Below, one piece after another: positions 35,651 through 44,219 of a stretch of DNA of 64,000 bases. The first letter of the stretch is position 1. Every line of letters begins with the position of its first letter. Under the pieces are notes generated by a model that saw only the letters and a program-made list of their open reading frames with translations, made no database searches and was not told the DNA's origin. The stretch lies in NCBI RefSeq assembly GCF_000144625.1, contig NC_014376.1, positions 3,682,501 to 3,746,500 of the forward strand. The letters are read 5' to 3'. Made by a program: the position numbers and the translations under genes. Source of the DNA: [Clostridium] saccharolyticum WM1 (GTDB lineage: Bacteria; Bacillota; Clostridia; Lachnospirales; Lachnospiraceae).

Positions 35651-36712
35651 CTACTCAATAATCTTGTTATTCATACGGTAAACGTATACAAGAATTTCGG
35701 CTACCATGCCGTAATATTCCGGTGGAATCTCCGCCCCCACCTGGGTACCGGCATAAATCCCTCTGGCTAAGGGTTTATTCTCCAGCACATACACCCCGTT
35801 TTCCTCGCCTACCGCAACAATTCTAAGGGCAAGCTCATCCTGGCCTTTTGCCACCAGTACAGGCGCGTTGTCCTTTTCAATATTGTACCGCAGCGCCACC
35901 GCATAATGGGTAGGATTACGCACGATCACATCTGCAGTAGGTACCGCCTGCATCATCCTGGAACGTGCACGTTCTCTCTGTATGTTACGGATCCTTCCTT
36001 TAATTTCAGGGTTTCCTTCGGTCTGCTTGTATTCTTCCTTTAATTCCTGTTTTGACATCCGGATCTGGCGTTCAAAATCCCACCACTGGTAAAAAAAGTC
36101 GAATCCTGCGATTGCCAGAAATACAATGGAAACCTTTATGATCATTTCAAGAATGGCATTCAAAACATAAACTGCCGAATCCTGAAGTTCCATATCAATG
36201 GTCCTTGCAACCGCTCTTAAATCCCCTTTGATGATCTGGTAAAGGATCAGGATCAAAATAATGATTTTTATGAGGCTCTTTATCAGCTCCACAAGACTTT
36301 TGACCGACAGGATATTCTTGATTCCCTGCAGCGGGTTCAGCCGGTCGAATTTAGGGGCCAAATTGCTTTTTGTAAAAAGAAACCTTGTTTGTACTCCCGT
36401 GGCAATCACTGCCAGCAAAACAGCAGCCAGAAGTATCGGAAAGCAAGCCTTTAACACGGCAATCACCGTATCCATATAGGCCTTAGTCGTATAATCGGAC
36501 AGCGTCTCTGCCGCCGGGGCAAGGCTTATATACTTTATCATATAATTCCGTAAGGTTTTGTACATGAAGGGAAACAGCAGCTTCAGCATCATGAATATAC
36601 CAAGAAGAGATGCAACCATTACCACATCCTTACTGACGGCGACATGGCCTTTCTTTCGTTCATCCCTTCGCTTTTTGGGTGTGGCTTTCTCGGTTTTTGA
36701 ATCACCTGCCAT
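35651..36712 (-). CDS. flhB: flagellar export switch protein FlhB
   Basis: The 353-residue protein has four transmembrane helices and a cytoplasmic domain with the autocleavage motif NPTH (Asn266-His269) in DVIVRNPTHYAVALRYN. FlhB switches export from rod/hook to filament substrates, in contact with FliK. The start has AAAGGATG 15 bases upstream, a long spacing. Confidence 0.97.
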   Translation of the reverse strand: MAGDSKTEKATPKKRRDERKKGHVAVSKDVVMVASLLGIFMMLKLLFPFMYKTLRNYMIKYISLAPAAETLSDYTTKAYMDTVIAVLKACFPILLAAVLLAVIATGVQTRFLFTKSNLAPKFDRLNPLQGIKNILSVKSLVELIKSLIKIIILILILYQIIKGDLRAVARTIDMELQDSAVYVLNAILEMIIKVSIVFLAIAGFDFFYQWWDFERQIRMSKQELKEEYKQTEGNPEIKGRIRNIQRERARSRMMQAVPTADVIVRNPTHYAVALRYNIEKDNAPVLVAKGQDELALRIVAVGEENGVYVLENKPLARGIYAGTQVGAEIPPEYYGMVAEILVYVYRMNNKIIE

Positions 36713-36816
36713 TGCCGTTCATCACATCCTTTCCTCTTTTCCGGACATGCTTTCCGGACAGGGCCGGCCCCGCTTGCCGGGCGTTAAGGGATACCCGCAG
36801 GGTGCTCGCGAAACGC
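36713..36816 (-). repeat. GC-rich intercistronic hairpins between fliR and flhB
   Basis: This 104-base gap is far more GC-rich than the surroundings and holds several short palindromes, such as TCCGGA...TCCGGA and a GGGCCGGCCC stretch. No T-tract follows. They could be RNA processing or partial terminator elements. Confidence 0.5.
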
Positions 36817-37578
36817 TTACAATAATCGCATGACACTCTGCACCGTAAGAAGCATTTGGTTTATTACATCGCCCAAATAATCTGACATAGGAGAAAACAG
36901 GAAAATCAGCATGAGCAGACCGATCACCAGCTTGGCTTGTATATTTACAACGAATACATTGATCTGAGGGATCATTTTCATCAGGATTCCCACGGCTATC
37001 TCCGTGATAAATTCGATTGCTACAATCGGAAGCGAAAATTTAATGGCCATGATGATGCATTGAATAAACACTTCTATCATCGCCCACGCAACCTTTGTTC
37101 CAATAACCACCTGCCCGTAGGGAACGGTCTCCGCTGATTTTATAAGCAGCTTGATCAGAGCCAGATGCCCATCCACCGCAAAGAAAAGTAACATGAAATA
37201 GGCATTCCAGAGACTTCCCGTAATCGCGATCTGAGTGTTGCTCTGAGGGTCATAAATCGTAGCCATGGACAATCCCATCTGGAAATCTATGATGTGGCCT
37301 GCAAAGGTGATGACCATGAGAAACAAATCCATGACAAAGCCAATGGTATAACCCATTATAAACTCTTTTATCATCAGCACTGCAAATTCTATGGAATTAA
37401 CCGGCTCCGGCACCTGGGCTGCTGAAAAGGAATAGACCAGGAGGGTGAACACCATAATCATTCCGCCCTTTACAACATTGGGGGTATTCCTTCTGCCCAG
37501 AATCGGATTCAACAGAATAAAGCCAGACATCCTCATGAAAATCAGGGAAAAAAGCATCATTTGTCCAATATCCGGCAT
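36817..37578 (-). CDS. fliR: flagellar export membrane protein FliR
   Basis: The 253-residue protein is very hydrophobic with about six transmembrane helices and the FliR family features (RMSGFILLNPILGRR, FVVNIQAKLVIGL). It is part of the FliPQR export gate. GGGAGAG lies before the ATG. Confidence 0.96.
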   Translation of the reverse strand: MPDIGQMMLFSLIFMRMSGFILLNPILGRRNTPNVVKGGMIMVFTLLVYSFSAAQVPEPVNSIEFAVLMIKEFIMGYTIGFVMDLFLMVITFAGHIIDFQMGLSMATIYDPQSNTQIAITGSLWNAYFMLLFFAVDGHLALIKLLIKSAETVPYGQVVIGTKVAWAMIEVFIQCIIMAIKFSLPIVAIEFITEIAVGILMKMIPQINVFVVNIQAKLVIGLLMLIFLFSPMSDYLGDVINQMLLTVQSVMRLL

Positions 37579-37597
37579 TTAACTCTCCCTTTCCCTC

Positions 37598-37858
37598 TTA
37601 TCCCAGCATGGTATTAAAAATATGTATGGTAAAATCCCGAAGCGACTCCATCATATTGCTCCCCATAATCAAAAGGACCAGTCCTATGACAATCAGCTTA
37701 GGTACAAAGGTAATGGTTTGCTCGTGGATCTGCGTTGCAGCCTGCAGGATAGAAATAACAACGCCCACCACCATACTCACCACCAATACCGGACCGGCCA
37801 GCTTCACGGCCAGCCCAAACATCTCATACATCAAACTGCTAAGCGCAACTTCCGTCAT
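37598..37858 (-). CDS. fliQ: flagellar export membrane protein FliQ
   Basis: The 86-residue protein has two transmembrane helices and the FliQ pattern LQAATQIHEQTITFVPKL. It is an export gate component, in the usual fliP-fliQ-fliR order. GGAGG precedes the start. Confidence 0.96.
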   Translation of the reverse strand: MTEVALSSLMYEMFGLAVKLAGPVLVVSMVVGVVISILQAATQIHEQTITFVPKLIVIGLVLLIMGSNMMESLRDFTIHIFNTMLG

Positions 37859-37872
37859 ATTCTATCCTCCCG

Positions 37873-38535
37873 TCAGTAGTGAAAACTTTTAACCAGATTT
37901 GTAAACAAAAGCTCCCAGCCATTCACCGTGACAAATAAAAGCAGCTTAAACGGAAGGGAAATCATAGCCGGAGGAAGCATAACCATACCCATGGACATAA
38001 GTGTACTTGATACCACAATATCCACCAGCATAAAAGGCAGAAAAATCATAAAACCGGCCGTAAATGCTCTTTTCAACTCAGAAGTCATGAATGACGGAAT
38101 CACCACTGTCATTGGCAGGTCTTCTATATTTTCCGGCATATCCGTATTTGACATGTCAGTAAAAAGGGTCAGGGTTGTTTTCTCTGTCTGCTTCAGCATA
38201 AACCGCTTCATAGGAACCTGTGCCCGTTTCAATGCCTCTCCCTGGCTGATTTCCTCTTTTATATAGGGCTGGTAGGCGTTGGTATTCACATCTTTAATGA
38301 CCGGGTCCATGATAAACAGGGTCAAGAACAACGCAATTCCTACAAGTACCATATTGGGAGGCGTCTGCTGGATTCCCATGGCATTTCTGGTAAAAGACAA
38401 GATAATGACAATCCTGGTAAAGGATGTCATCATCACTAGTATGGAAGGCAGCAATGAAATGATAGTCAGAATGAGAAAAAGCTCCAGGGTAGGCACCCTT
38501 CCGCCGTTTATATTAACCAAGGCATCTGTATTCAT
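37873..38535 (-). CDS. fliP: flagellar export membrane protein FliP
   Basis: The 220-residue protein has the FliP signatures MTSFTRIVIILSFTRNAMG and FKLLLFVTVNGWELL, and four membrane helices. It is the core of the export gate. The start follows AAGGAGG. Confidence 0.97.
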   Translation of the reverse strand: MNTDALVNINGGRVPTLELFLILTIISLLPSILVMMTSFTRIVIILSFTRNAMGIQQTPPNMVLVGIALFLTLFIMDPVIKDVNTNAYQPYIKEEISQGEALKRAQVPMKRFMLKQTEKTTLTLFTDMSNTDMPENIEDLPMTVVIPSFMTSELKRAFTAGFMIFLPFMLVDIVVSSTLMSMGMVMLPPAMISLPFKLLLFVTVNGWELLFTNLVKSFHY

Positions 38536-38546
38536 TCCATTCCTCC

Positions 38547-38903
38547 TTACACATCTTTCCTGTGTTTGTCTGTATATTTCTTTATAACATTTTTAAAGTT
38601 TTCGTAACTCTCTGCTCCAAAAGCAGACGGAGCAGCTGTTTCTTTTGGAACTTCTTCTTCGGAAAGCTCCGCAAGAAGAGTTATTTGAGAGGAAGCAATA
38701 CCAATCAGATAATAACGGCTTCCCGTACGGATAATCGCTACTGCTTTATCTTGTCCCAGGGGAAGCCTGTCCAGCATCTGCATACAGCTTCCGCTTCGCT
38801 TCATTCCCATTCTGTTTCCAAGACTTTTCGTAAATAAATGACTTAAGTATAGAATCAAAACGGTAAAAATCAGCACCGATGCCAGACTTATTATATTGTC
38901 CAA
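38547..38903 (-). CDS. fliO: flagellar export accessory protein FliO
   Basis: The 118-residue protein has one N-terminal membrane helix and a small cytoplasmic FliO domain (LPLGQDKAVAIIRTGSRYYLIG). It stabilises the FliP complex. Translation starts with TTG, nine bases after AGAGGAAG. It lies between fliY and fliP. Confidence 0.85.
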   Translation of the reverse strand: MDNIISLASVLIFTVLILYLSHLFTKSLGNRMGMKRSGSCMQMLDRLPLGQDKAVAIIRTGSRYYLIGIASSQITLLAELSEEEVPKETAAPSAFGAESYENFKNVIKKYTDKHRKDV

Positions 38904-38920
38904 ATACAGCCACTTCCTCT

Positions 38921-40291
38921 CTACTCCGCGTTCCTCTTGGTAATTTCCGTGATACGGATGCCAAAATTATCATCAACTACGACCACATCGCCCTTGGCAA
39001 TGCACCGGCCGTTTACATATAAATCCACCTGTTCGCCAGCCAGCTTATCCAGGATGACCAAAGAGCCCTTGGTAAATTCAAGAATTTCCTTTACCAGCTT
39101 TCTGGTTCTGCCGATTTCTACAGAGACTTCCAGGGGCACGCCCATGATCAGTTCTCTGTTTTCCTCCTGCTCCTCGTAGTTGGCCTCCCCTTCCCGCAGG
39201 CTGTTCTGAGGAATCGGCTTTACATTTATGGTCTTTGGCTCCTGAACTTCCTTTTTAGGAGCGTTTTGCTGCCCGCCCTGAAGCTGCAGGATCATCTGCT
39301 GCATCTGCTGCATCATTTGCTGCTGCATCTGCATTTGCTGCATCATCTGCTCCATTGCCATCCGGTCTGTTTCAGACGTCTGTCCCGCCGTGGGGACCGC
39401 CGGAGCCAGCGGCTGCTCTGCTTTAGGAAGCTCTGTTTTTTGAGGTTCTTTTTTGGGAAGCTCCGGAGCCATACTGCCTGCCAAAAGTTTTTCGATCTCC
39501 TCCTGAGACAGGATTCCCCCCGTAGAATGAACTGGTTCCGGCGTCTTTTGCGGCTCTGGGACCGGCTCTGTCTGGGCGCTGCCCGCTAAAAGCTTTTCGA
39601 TCTCTTCCTGAGAGAGAATTCCGCCTCCTGACATGGAAGGTGCCGGCTCTGGAGCCGGAGCAGGTATGGGAGCAGGTTCCGGTTCCTGCACCTCGTTCTC
39701 CTGAGGAAAAAATCCTCCAACCAATTCCTTTGCAAGACTTGGAGGCATTACATTAATGAATTCACTTTCCAGTTGGTCCGCAATCTTTAATGTGAATCCC
39801 ACAACTACCATAAGATTCTCATCATGATAGTATTTATCTTTAAAATCATTGATATTCCCAACCTCAAAGGATGTAGGGGTTGAAATATTAACGGTCTTGC
39901 TTAAAAATTCAGACAAAGCCGTTGCAGACGAACCCATCATTTGATTCATGACCTCACAAATCGCACTGATGTTCAGTTCATTTAACTCGAATTCTTCCTC
40001 CGGTGTTTCCATCCCCATCAGCATATCTACAATTACTTTTACATCATGCCTTTTTAAGAGCATGAGATTACTTCCGCTGAGTCCTGATATATAGGTAATC
40101 TCCACCCCTATTGCCGGTTCCAGGTTTGAAATTTCAAATTCATCCTTTGTCAACACCCTGACCACTGGTGTGGTAATATCAACTCTGGCATTGAGCATGG
40201 TAGATACTGCAGTGGCGGAGGCACCCAGGCTTATATTCAGTATTTCACCTATGGCATCAATCTCAAATGCGCTAAAATTCATCGAATCCAT
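38921..40291 (-). CDS. fliY: FliY-type switch protein with duplicated CheY-docking motifs
   Basis: The 456-residue protein has a CheC-like phosphatase domain (about 1-195) with two Glu-x2-Asn sites (EIGEILNISLG and ICEVMNQMMG), a Pro/Glu-rich linker, and a C-terminal SpoA/FliN domain (about 385-450). The short motif LSQEEIEKLL occurs twice, at residues 223-238 and 258-273. It closely resembles the N-terminal CheY-binding motif of FliM (LSQSQIDALL) and of other FliY proteins. A Met/Gln-rich stretch follows (311-342). The N-terminus itself lacks that motif. FliY joins the motor switch and dephosphorylates CheY-P. Confidence 0.93.
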   Translation of the reverse strand: MDSMNFSAFEIDAIGEILNISLGASATAVSTMLNARVDITTPVVRVLTKDEFEISNLEPAIGVEITYISGLSGSNLMLLKRHDVKVIVDMLMGMETPEEEFELNELNISAICEVMNQMMGSSATALSEFLSKTVNISTPTSFEVGNINDFKDKYYHDENLMVVVGFTLKIADQLESEFINVMPPSLAKELVGGFFPQENEVQEPEPAPIPAPAPEPAPSMSGGGILSQEEIEKLLAGSAQTEPVPEPQKTPEPVHSTGGILSQEEIEKLLAGSMAPELPKKEPQKTELPKAEQPLAPAVPTAGQTSETDRMAMEQMMQQMQMQQQMMQQMQQMILQLQGGQQNAPKKEVQEPKTINVKPIPQNSLREGEANYEEQEENRELIMGVPLEVSVEIGRTRKLVKEILEFTKGSLVILDKLAGEQVDLYVNGRCIAKGDVVVVDDNFGIRITEITKRNAE

Positions 40292-40341
40292 ACAACTCTT
40301 CTCCCTCTATACTCATTTAGCCCTCTATGCCATATCACGCC

Positions 40342-40788
40342 TTATTTCCCGATTTCCAATGCCTTGGAAGCCATAAACTTTATCGCATTAAATGCAGTTA
40401 TGTTGGCTTCATAAGACCTGGTTGCAGACATACTGTCCACAGTCTCCTTAATCAGATCCACATTGGGCATCTGCACATAGCCATTTTCATCTGCATCCGG
40501 ATGTTCCGGGCTGTAGACGGACTTGAAGGGACTGGCATCTTCCACGATCTGTGAAACCCTGATGCCCCCGGTACTTTGCTGCCGGCCTAAACCAGCGGCA
40601 TTCATCAGGGTCCTCCGGAAATTATTTTCACTTCTGGCTTCAAGAACTACCATCTTTCTCCGGTAAGGGCCACCGGCTTCTGTCCTTGTAGTATCAATAT
40701 TCGCAATGTTCTCCGATGCAATATCCAGCCGAAGACGCTGTGCTGTCATTGCTGACGCACTAATGTTCATAGAACTTAAAAACGACAT
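40342..40788 (-). CDS. flgC: flagellar proximal rod protein FlgC, displaced from flgB
   Basis: The protein (148 residues from ATG at 40788) has the rod-family N-terminal motif IASENIANIDTTRTEAGGPY and C-terminal helix (TVDSMSATRSYEANITAFNA). It is FlgC, which normally follows flgB and precedes fliE. Here flgB and fliE are adjacent and flgC lies between cheY and fliY. AAAGGAG sits seven bases before the chosen ATG. Confidence 0.93.
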   Translation of the reverse strand: MSFLSSMNISASAMTAQRLRLDIASENIANIDTTRTEAGGPYRRKMVVLEARSENNFRRTLMNAAGLGRQQSTGGIRVSQIVEDASPFKSVYSPEHPDADENGYVQMPNVDLIKETVDSMSATRSYEANITAFNAIKFMASKALEIGK

Positions 40789-40812
40789 ACGCACTCTCCT
40801 TTAACGCAGGGC

Positions 40813-41172
40813 CTAGCCGATAATACCAGAGACCGTTTTCAGTATTCTGTCTGGTTTGAAAGGTTTCACAATAAAGTCCTTTGCCCCGGATTTGATTGCT
40901 TCGATTACCATACTCTCCTGACCCATAGCAGAACACATAACAACTGCTGCATTGGGCGCTTTTGCCTTAATAGCCTTTAAAGCTTCCAGTCCATCCATGT
41001 TGGGCATGGTGATATCCATGATTACAAGATCCGGATTGATTTCAGAAAACATCTGAACTGCCTGTGCTCCGTCGGCAGCCTCGTAAAGATCGGTATATCC
41101 GTTCTTTGTCAAGGTATCCTTAATCATCATTCTCATAAACGCCGCATCATCTACCAATAATATTTTCGCCAT
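40813..41172 (-). CDS. cheY: chemotaxis response regulator CheY
   Basis: The 119-residue receiver domain has the phosphoacceptor D53 in IMDITMPNMDG, the MCSAMGQESM switch strand and IVKPFKPDRI. It is the motor-binding CheY, next to fliM. AAAAGGAG precedes the ATG. It is distinct from the receiver at 3515-3895. Confidence 0.97.
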   Translation of the reverse strand: MAKILLVDDAAFMRMMIKDTLTKNGYTDLYEAADGAQAVQMFSEINPDLVIMDITMPNMDGLEALKAIKAKAPNAAVVMCSAMGQESMVIEAIKSGAKDFIVKPFKPDRILKTVSGIIG

Positions 41173-41221
41173 TTCTTTGCATCTCCTTTTATCATCCTTA
41201 ATTCTTTATGTAATCCCTGAC

Positions 41222-42241
41222 TCAGCTTTCACCGGTCTGGTAATTTCCTGTTTCAACATGATCTTCGATCCGTACCGCCACATTTCGCTTATGGACGCCT
41301 AACTGACCCCTGAACCATGGCTGGCCCTCTACATACAACTGTACGTCAGAATCCTTGGGTGTGCCCAGGTTAATCACATCTCCCACATGAAGGTTATATA
41401 CGTCATCGAGAGTAATCATCGATTCTCCTACCTGAGCGCGAACCAGCAGGTCGGAAGCCTTAATGCTGTTCATGATCTCCTGCTTATTGTCCTGACTGTT
41501 GGCTTCGTCTCCCATTGCACTGTGCTTCCGTTTATCCATGATATCAAAGATGTTCATGAGTAAATTTCCCGGAATACAAACATTGAGTCTTCCAGAGCAC
41601 TCTTTCATATCCACATCAAGGACAACGATCACAATCGTTTCATCAACGCCGATTTCCTGAAACATGCTTGGGTTTTCTTCCAGCCTGGACAATTCAAAAT
41701 TCAGGTTAATATAGCTGGACCATGAATCCTTTAATGCACCGATGATATATTGGATCACCCTGCGATACAAGGCCATCTCAATTTCCGTATAGGTATAGGA
41801 TGTGTCAACAGCCGTATCATCTCCCACGCCTCCCAGCATGCGGTCAATAAGACTCAGCATCAGTGTCATGCTGGCATTGATCAAAAGAGGCGGATTCTTG
41901 GAGCTGTCCGGCAGCGTTACATTGACCAAGGTCAGTACATCATTATCACTTAAGGCATTACCGAATTCATAATACCTCTGCTCCTCCACAGTAACGACTG
42001 ACAGTTCACTGGATGTACGGAATAAACTATTGATCTGGGAGCCTGCTATTCTGGAATAATTATCAAAGATACTTTTCAGAATCTTTAGTTTATCTTTTGT
42101 GAATTTCTTCGGACTGTAAAAGTCATACTTCCTGTATTTTGTTTCGCTTTCTTTCTTTTCAATCTCTTCGATGGGCTCGCTGTTTCCCTGCAGGGAATTG
42201 AGCAGCGCATCAATCTGACTTTGAGATAATATTTCAGCCAT
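41222..42241 (-). CDS. fliM: flagellar motor switch protein FliM
   Basis: The 339-residue protein starts MAEILSQSQIDALLNSLQG, the CheY-P binding motif, and has the middle CheC-like and C-terminal SpoA domains. It forms the switch ring with FliY and FliG. The ATG at 42241 has GGGAG eight bases upstream; a GTG three codons earlier lies inside that site. Confidence 0.97.
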   Translation of the reverse strand: MAEILSQSQIDALLNSLQGNSEPIEEIEKKESETKYRKYDFYSPKKFTKDKLKILKSIFDNYSRIAGSQINSLFRTSSELSVVTVEEQRYYEFGNALSDNDVLTLVNVTLPDSSKNPPLLINASMTLMLSLIDRMLGGVGDDTAVDTSYTYTEIEMALYRRVIQYIIGALKDSWSSYINLNFELSRLEENPSMFQEIGVDETIVIVVLDVDMKECSGRLNVCIPGNLLMNIFDIMDKRKHSAMGDEANSQDNKQEIMNSIKASDLLVRAQVGESMITLDDVYNLHVGDVINLGTPKDSDVQLYVEGQPWFRGQLGVHKRNVAVRIEDHVETGNYQTGES

Positions 42242-42263
42242 CTGTTTCACTCCCGCTTATTAT

Positions 42264-43052
42264 TTAATTGCCGGTATTTTCCTGATTGTTATGGTAAACC
42301 TGGTTGTAGTACTCCTCCAGGGATTTCTCTACTGTATCATTTTTGGTGATCAGGATCTCCACACGGCGGTTCTGGGCCCGTCCTTCTTCCGTATCAAACT
42401 GGGCAATCGGACGGAACTGACCAAAACTCATTCCCACCAGCTTTTCCGGTGAAACTGCATTCTGGCTTTGGAGATAGATAATAACTTCCGCGGAACGCTG
42501 GGCAGACAGCATTCTGTCATTACGAATATTATTCGGCCTTTGCGGGTCCCCCTGGGATGTATGCCCCAATACCTGAACTTCTTTTATTGATTTATTTGCC
42601 TGCGACATGGCAGCGGCAAACTGAGTCAGAACATCTTTTCCTTCCTGGCGGAGAACCGAACTGTCTCCGTCAAAAAATACTTTATCACGAAATGATATAA
42701 ATGTGAAGCCGTCCCCACGGGTAATTTCTACACTGTCCTGCATATTCCGGTCCTCAACGATTTGCTTTAAGACCAGATACAGTTCATCGAAATCAGTAGC
42801 TCCTCCGCCGTCATCGGGAATGCCGCCGGTCAGCTTTCCCTCACCTTCCGTCACCTTGGCATCCAATACAACCTGATCCGATTCTTCTAAGGCGCTGGGA
42901 TTAAAACTCTGCACCAACAGCTTCCATTTGCTCTGGTCAACGGAGGACATAGAATACAGAAGGACAAAGAAGCACAGCAACAATGTAACCATGTCTCCAT
43001 ATGTATCCATCCAGCTTCCAAGCTCTTCCGGCTTCTTATCTTTCTTTATCAT
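42264..43052 (-). CDS. motB: flagellar stator protein MotB
   Basis: The 262-residue protein has one membrane helix with the critical Asp20 in DTYGDMVTLLLCFFV and a periplasmic OmpA-like peptidoglycan-binding domain (RRVEILI motif). It anchors the stator and conducts ions with MotA. It lies next to motA with a 49-base gap. Confidence 0.95.
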   Translation of the reverse strand: MIKKDKKPEELGSWMDTYGDMVTLLLCFFVLLYSMSSVDQSKWKLLVQSFNPSALEESDQVVLDAKVTEGEGKLTGGIPDDGGGATDFDELYLVLKQIVEDRNMQDSVEITRGDGFTFISFRDKVFFDGDSSVLRQEGKDVLTQFAAAMSQANKSIKEVQVLGHTSQGDPQRPNNIRNDRMLSAQRSAEVIIYLQSQNAVSPEKLVGMSFGQFRPIAQFDTEEGRAQNRRVEILITKNDTVEKSLEEYYNQVYHNNQENTGN

Positions 43053-43101
43053 ACAACCACCTGTTTCCCTGTTTTAAGTAACTGCCCGAAATCCAAAGGG
43101 C

Positions 43102-43917
43102 TTATGACGCTGCTGCGTCTTCTCTTCCGGTATTGCCGGATTTCTTTTTCATGATCTTATTCTGCTGCCCCTGGGAGAGATAGGATAAAAGCTTCTCTTC
43201 CAAATACTTCGGATTGTCGCCTGCCTGAATGGACAGGACTCCTTCGATAATGATCTGCTTGTACAAAAGTTCTTCATCATTCCGGATACGAAGCTTTTTA
43301 GCCATTGGTCCAAACAAAAGGTGAGCCAGAACACAGCCATAAAAAGTAGTGATCAAAGCAACCGACATGTCAGCGCCCAGGCTGTTTGCACTCCCGCTAT
43401 CCATATTCATACTCTTCAGCATGTTTACCAGTCCTACCAGGGTTCCGATCATACCAAAGGCAGGTGCTACTGATGTGCCTTTTTCATACATGCTCACATC
43501 CTGGTCATGACGTTCAGACATGGCTGCTACTTCACTTTCCAGCATTTCCCGGATCTTTTCTGCATCCATTGCATCCACGATCAGCATAATGCTTTGCTTG
43601 AGAAAGGGATCCTTGATACCATTCGCCTGTTCCTCCAGAACCAGGAGTCCTTTCTTTCTGGCCGTCTTAGCCATCTCCACCAAGGTGTCAATGACTTTTT
43701 CCGCATTGTACTTTTTAGGACTGAGCATGATCCCGATATGTTTCGGAACCTGTGCGAGAACCTTGAATGGGTAACTGGCGATCAAAGCTGCGATTGTTCC
43801 TCCGACAACGATAATTACACTGGGTATGTCGATGAAATTTCCCATCTTCTGAAGCCCTATTCCGTAAATAATCAAAACAATTCCCAATACCCATCCAACA
43901 ATCAATGATATATCCAT
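43102..43917 (-). CDS. motA: flagellar stator protein MotA
   Basis: The 271-residue protein has four transmembrane helices and the cytoplasmic loop with charged residues typical of MotA (GTIAALIASYPFKVL early, FGMIGTLVGLVNMLK in the third helix). It forms the stator ion channel with MotB. The ion type is not determined from sequence. GGGAGG precedes the start. Confidence 0.95.
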   Translation of the reverse strand: MDISLIVGWVLGIVLIIYGIGLQKMGNFIDIPSVIIVVGGTIAALIASYPFKVLAQVPKHIGIMLSPKKYNAEKVIDTLVEMAKTARKKGLLVLEEQANGIKDPFLKQSIMLIVDAMDAEKIREMLESEVAAMSERHDQDVSMYEKGTSVAPAFGMIGTLVGLVNMLKSMNMDSGSANSLGADMSVALITTFYGCVLAHLLFGPMAKKLRIRNDEELLYKQIIIEGVLSIQAGDNPKYLEEKLLSYLSQGQQNKIMKKKSGNTGREDAAAS

Positions 43918-43950
43918 GAATAACCTCCCATAGCCCAGGCACTGCCTGGA

Positions 43951-44154
43951 TTAAACTTTCATTCTCTGCGCGCATGCATATATTCGGGCATTATATTCGA
44001 TCACTCGGTTTATGATCTCATCTATACTTTCTTTTACCACATAGTGCTTTCCGCTGACCAATATTATATTTGATTCCGGAATGGATTCAACCCTTTCAAT
44101 CTGTCCGCAGTTAATAACAAATTCCTCGTCATTCAGCCTTGTTAAACGAATCAT
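43951..44154 (-). CDS. flbD: flagellar protein FlbD/SwrD
   Basis: The 67-residue protein (MIRLTRLNDEEFVINCGQIE) is FlbD/SwrD, found between flgE and motA in Firmicutes. In Bacillus SwrD increases motor torque. AAGGAG precedes the start. Confidence 0.9.
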   Translation of the reverse strand: MIRLTRLNDEEFVINCGQIERVESIPESNIILVSGKHYVVKESIDEIINRVIEYNARIYACAQRMKV

Positions 44155-44173
44155 AGCTTTCTCTCCTTAAGTC

Positions 44174-44198
44174 CGGGGAGGCGGCTGACGCCTCCCCG
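44174..44198 (-). repeat. strong GC hairpin between flgE and flbD
   Basis: Arms 44174-44183 and 44189-44198 pair perfectly over ten GC-rich bases with a five-base loop. No T-tract follows on the minus strand. It may stabilise the 3' end of upstream hook mRNA or reduce read-through. Confidence 0.75.
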
Positions 44199-44219
44199 TA
44201 TTACTGTAAAAGCATATTA

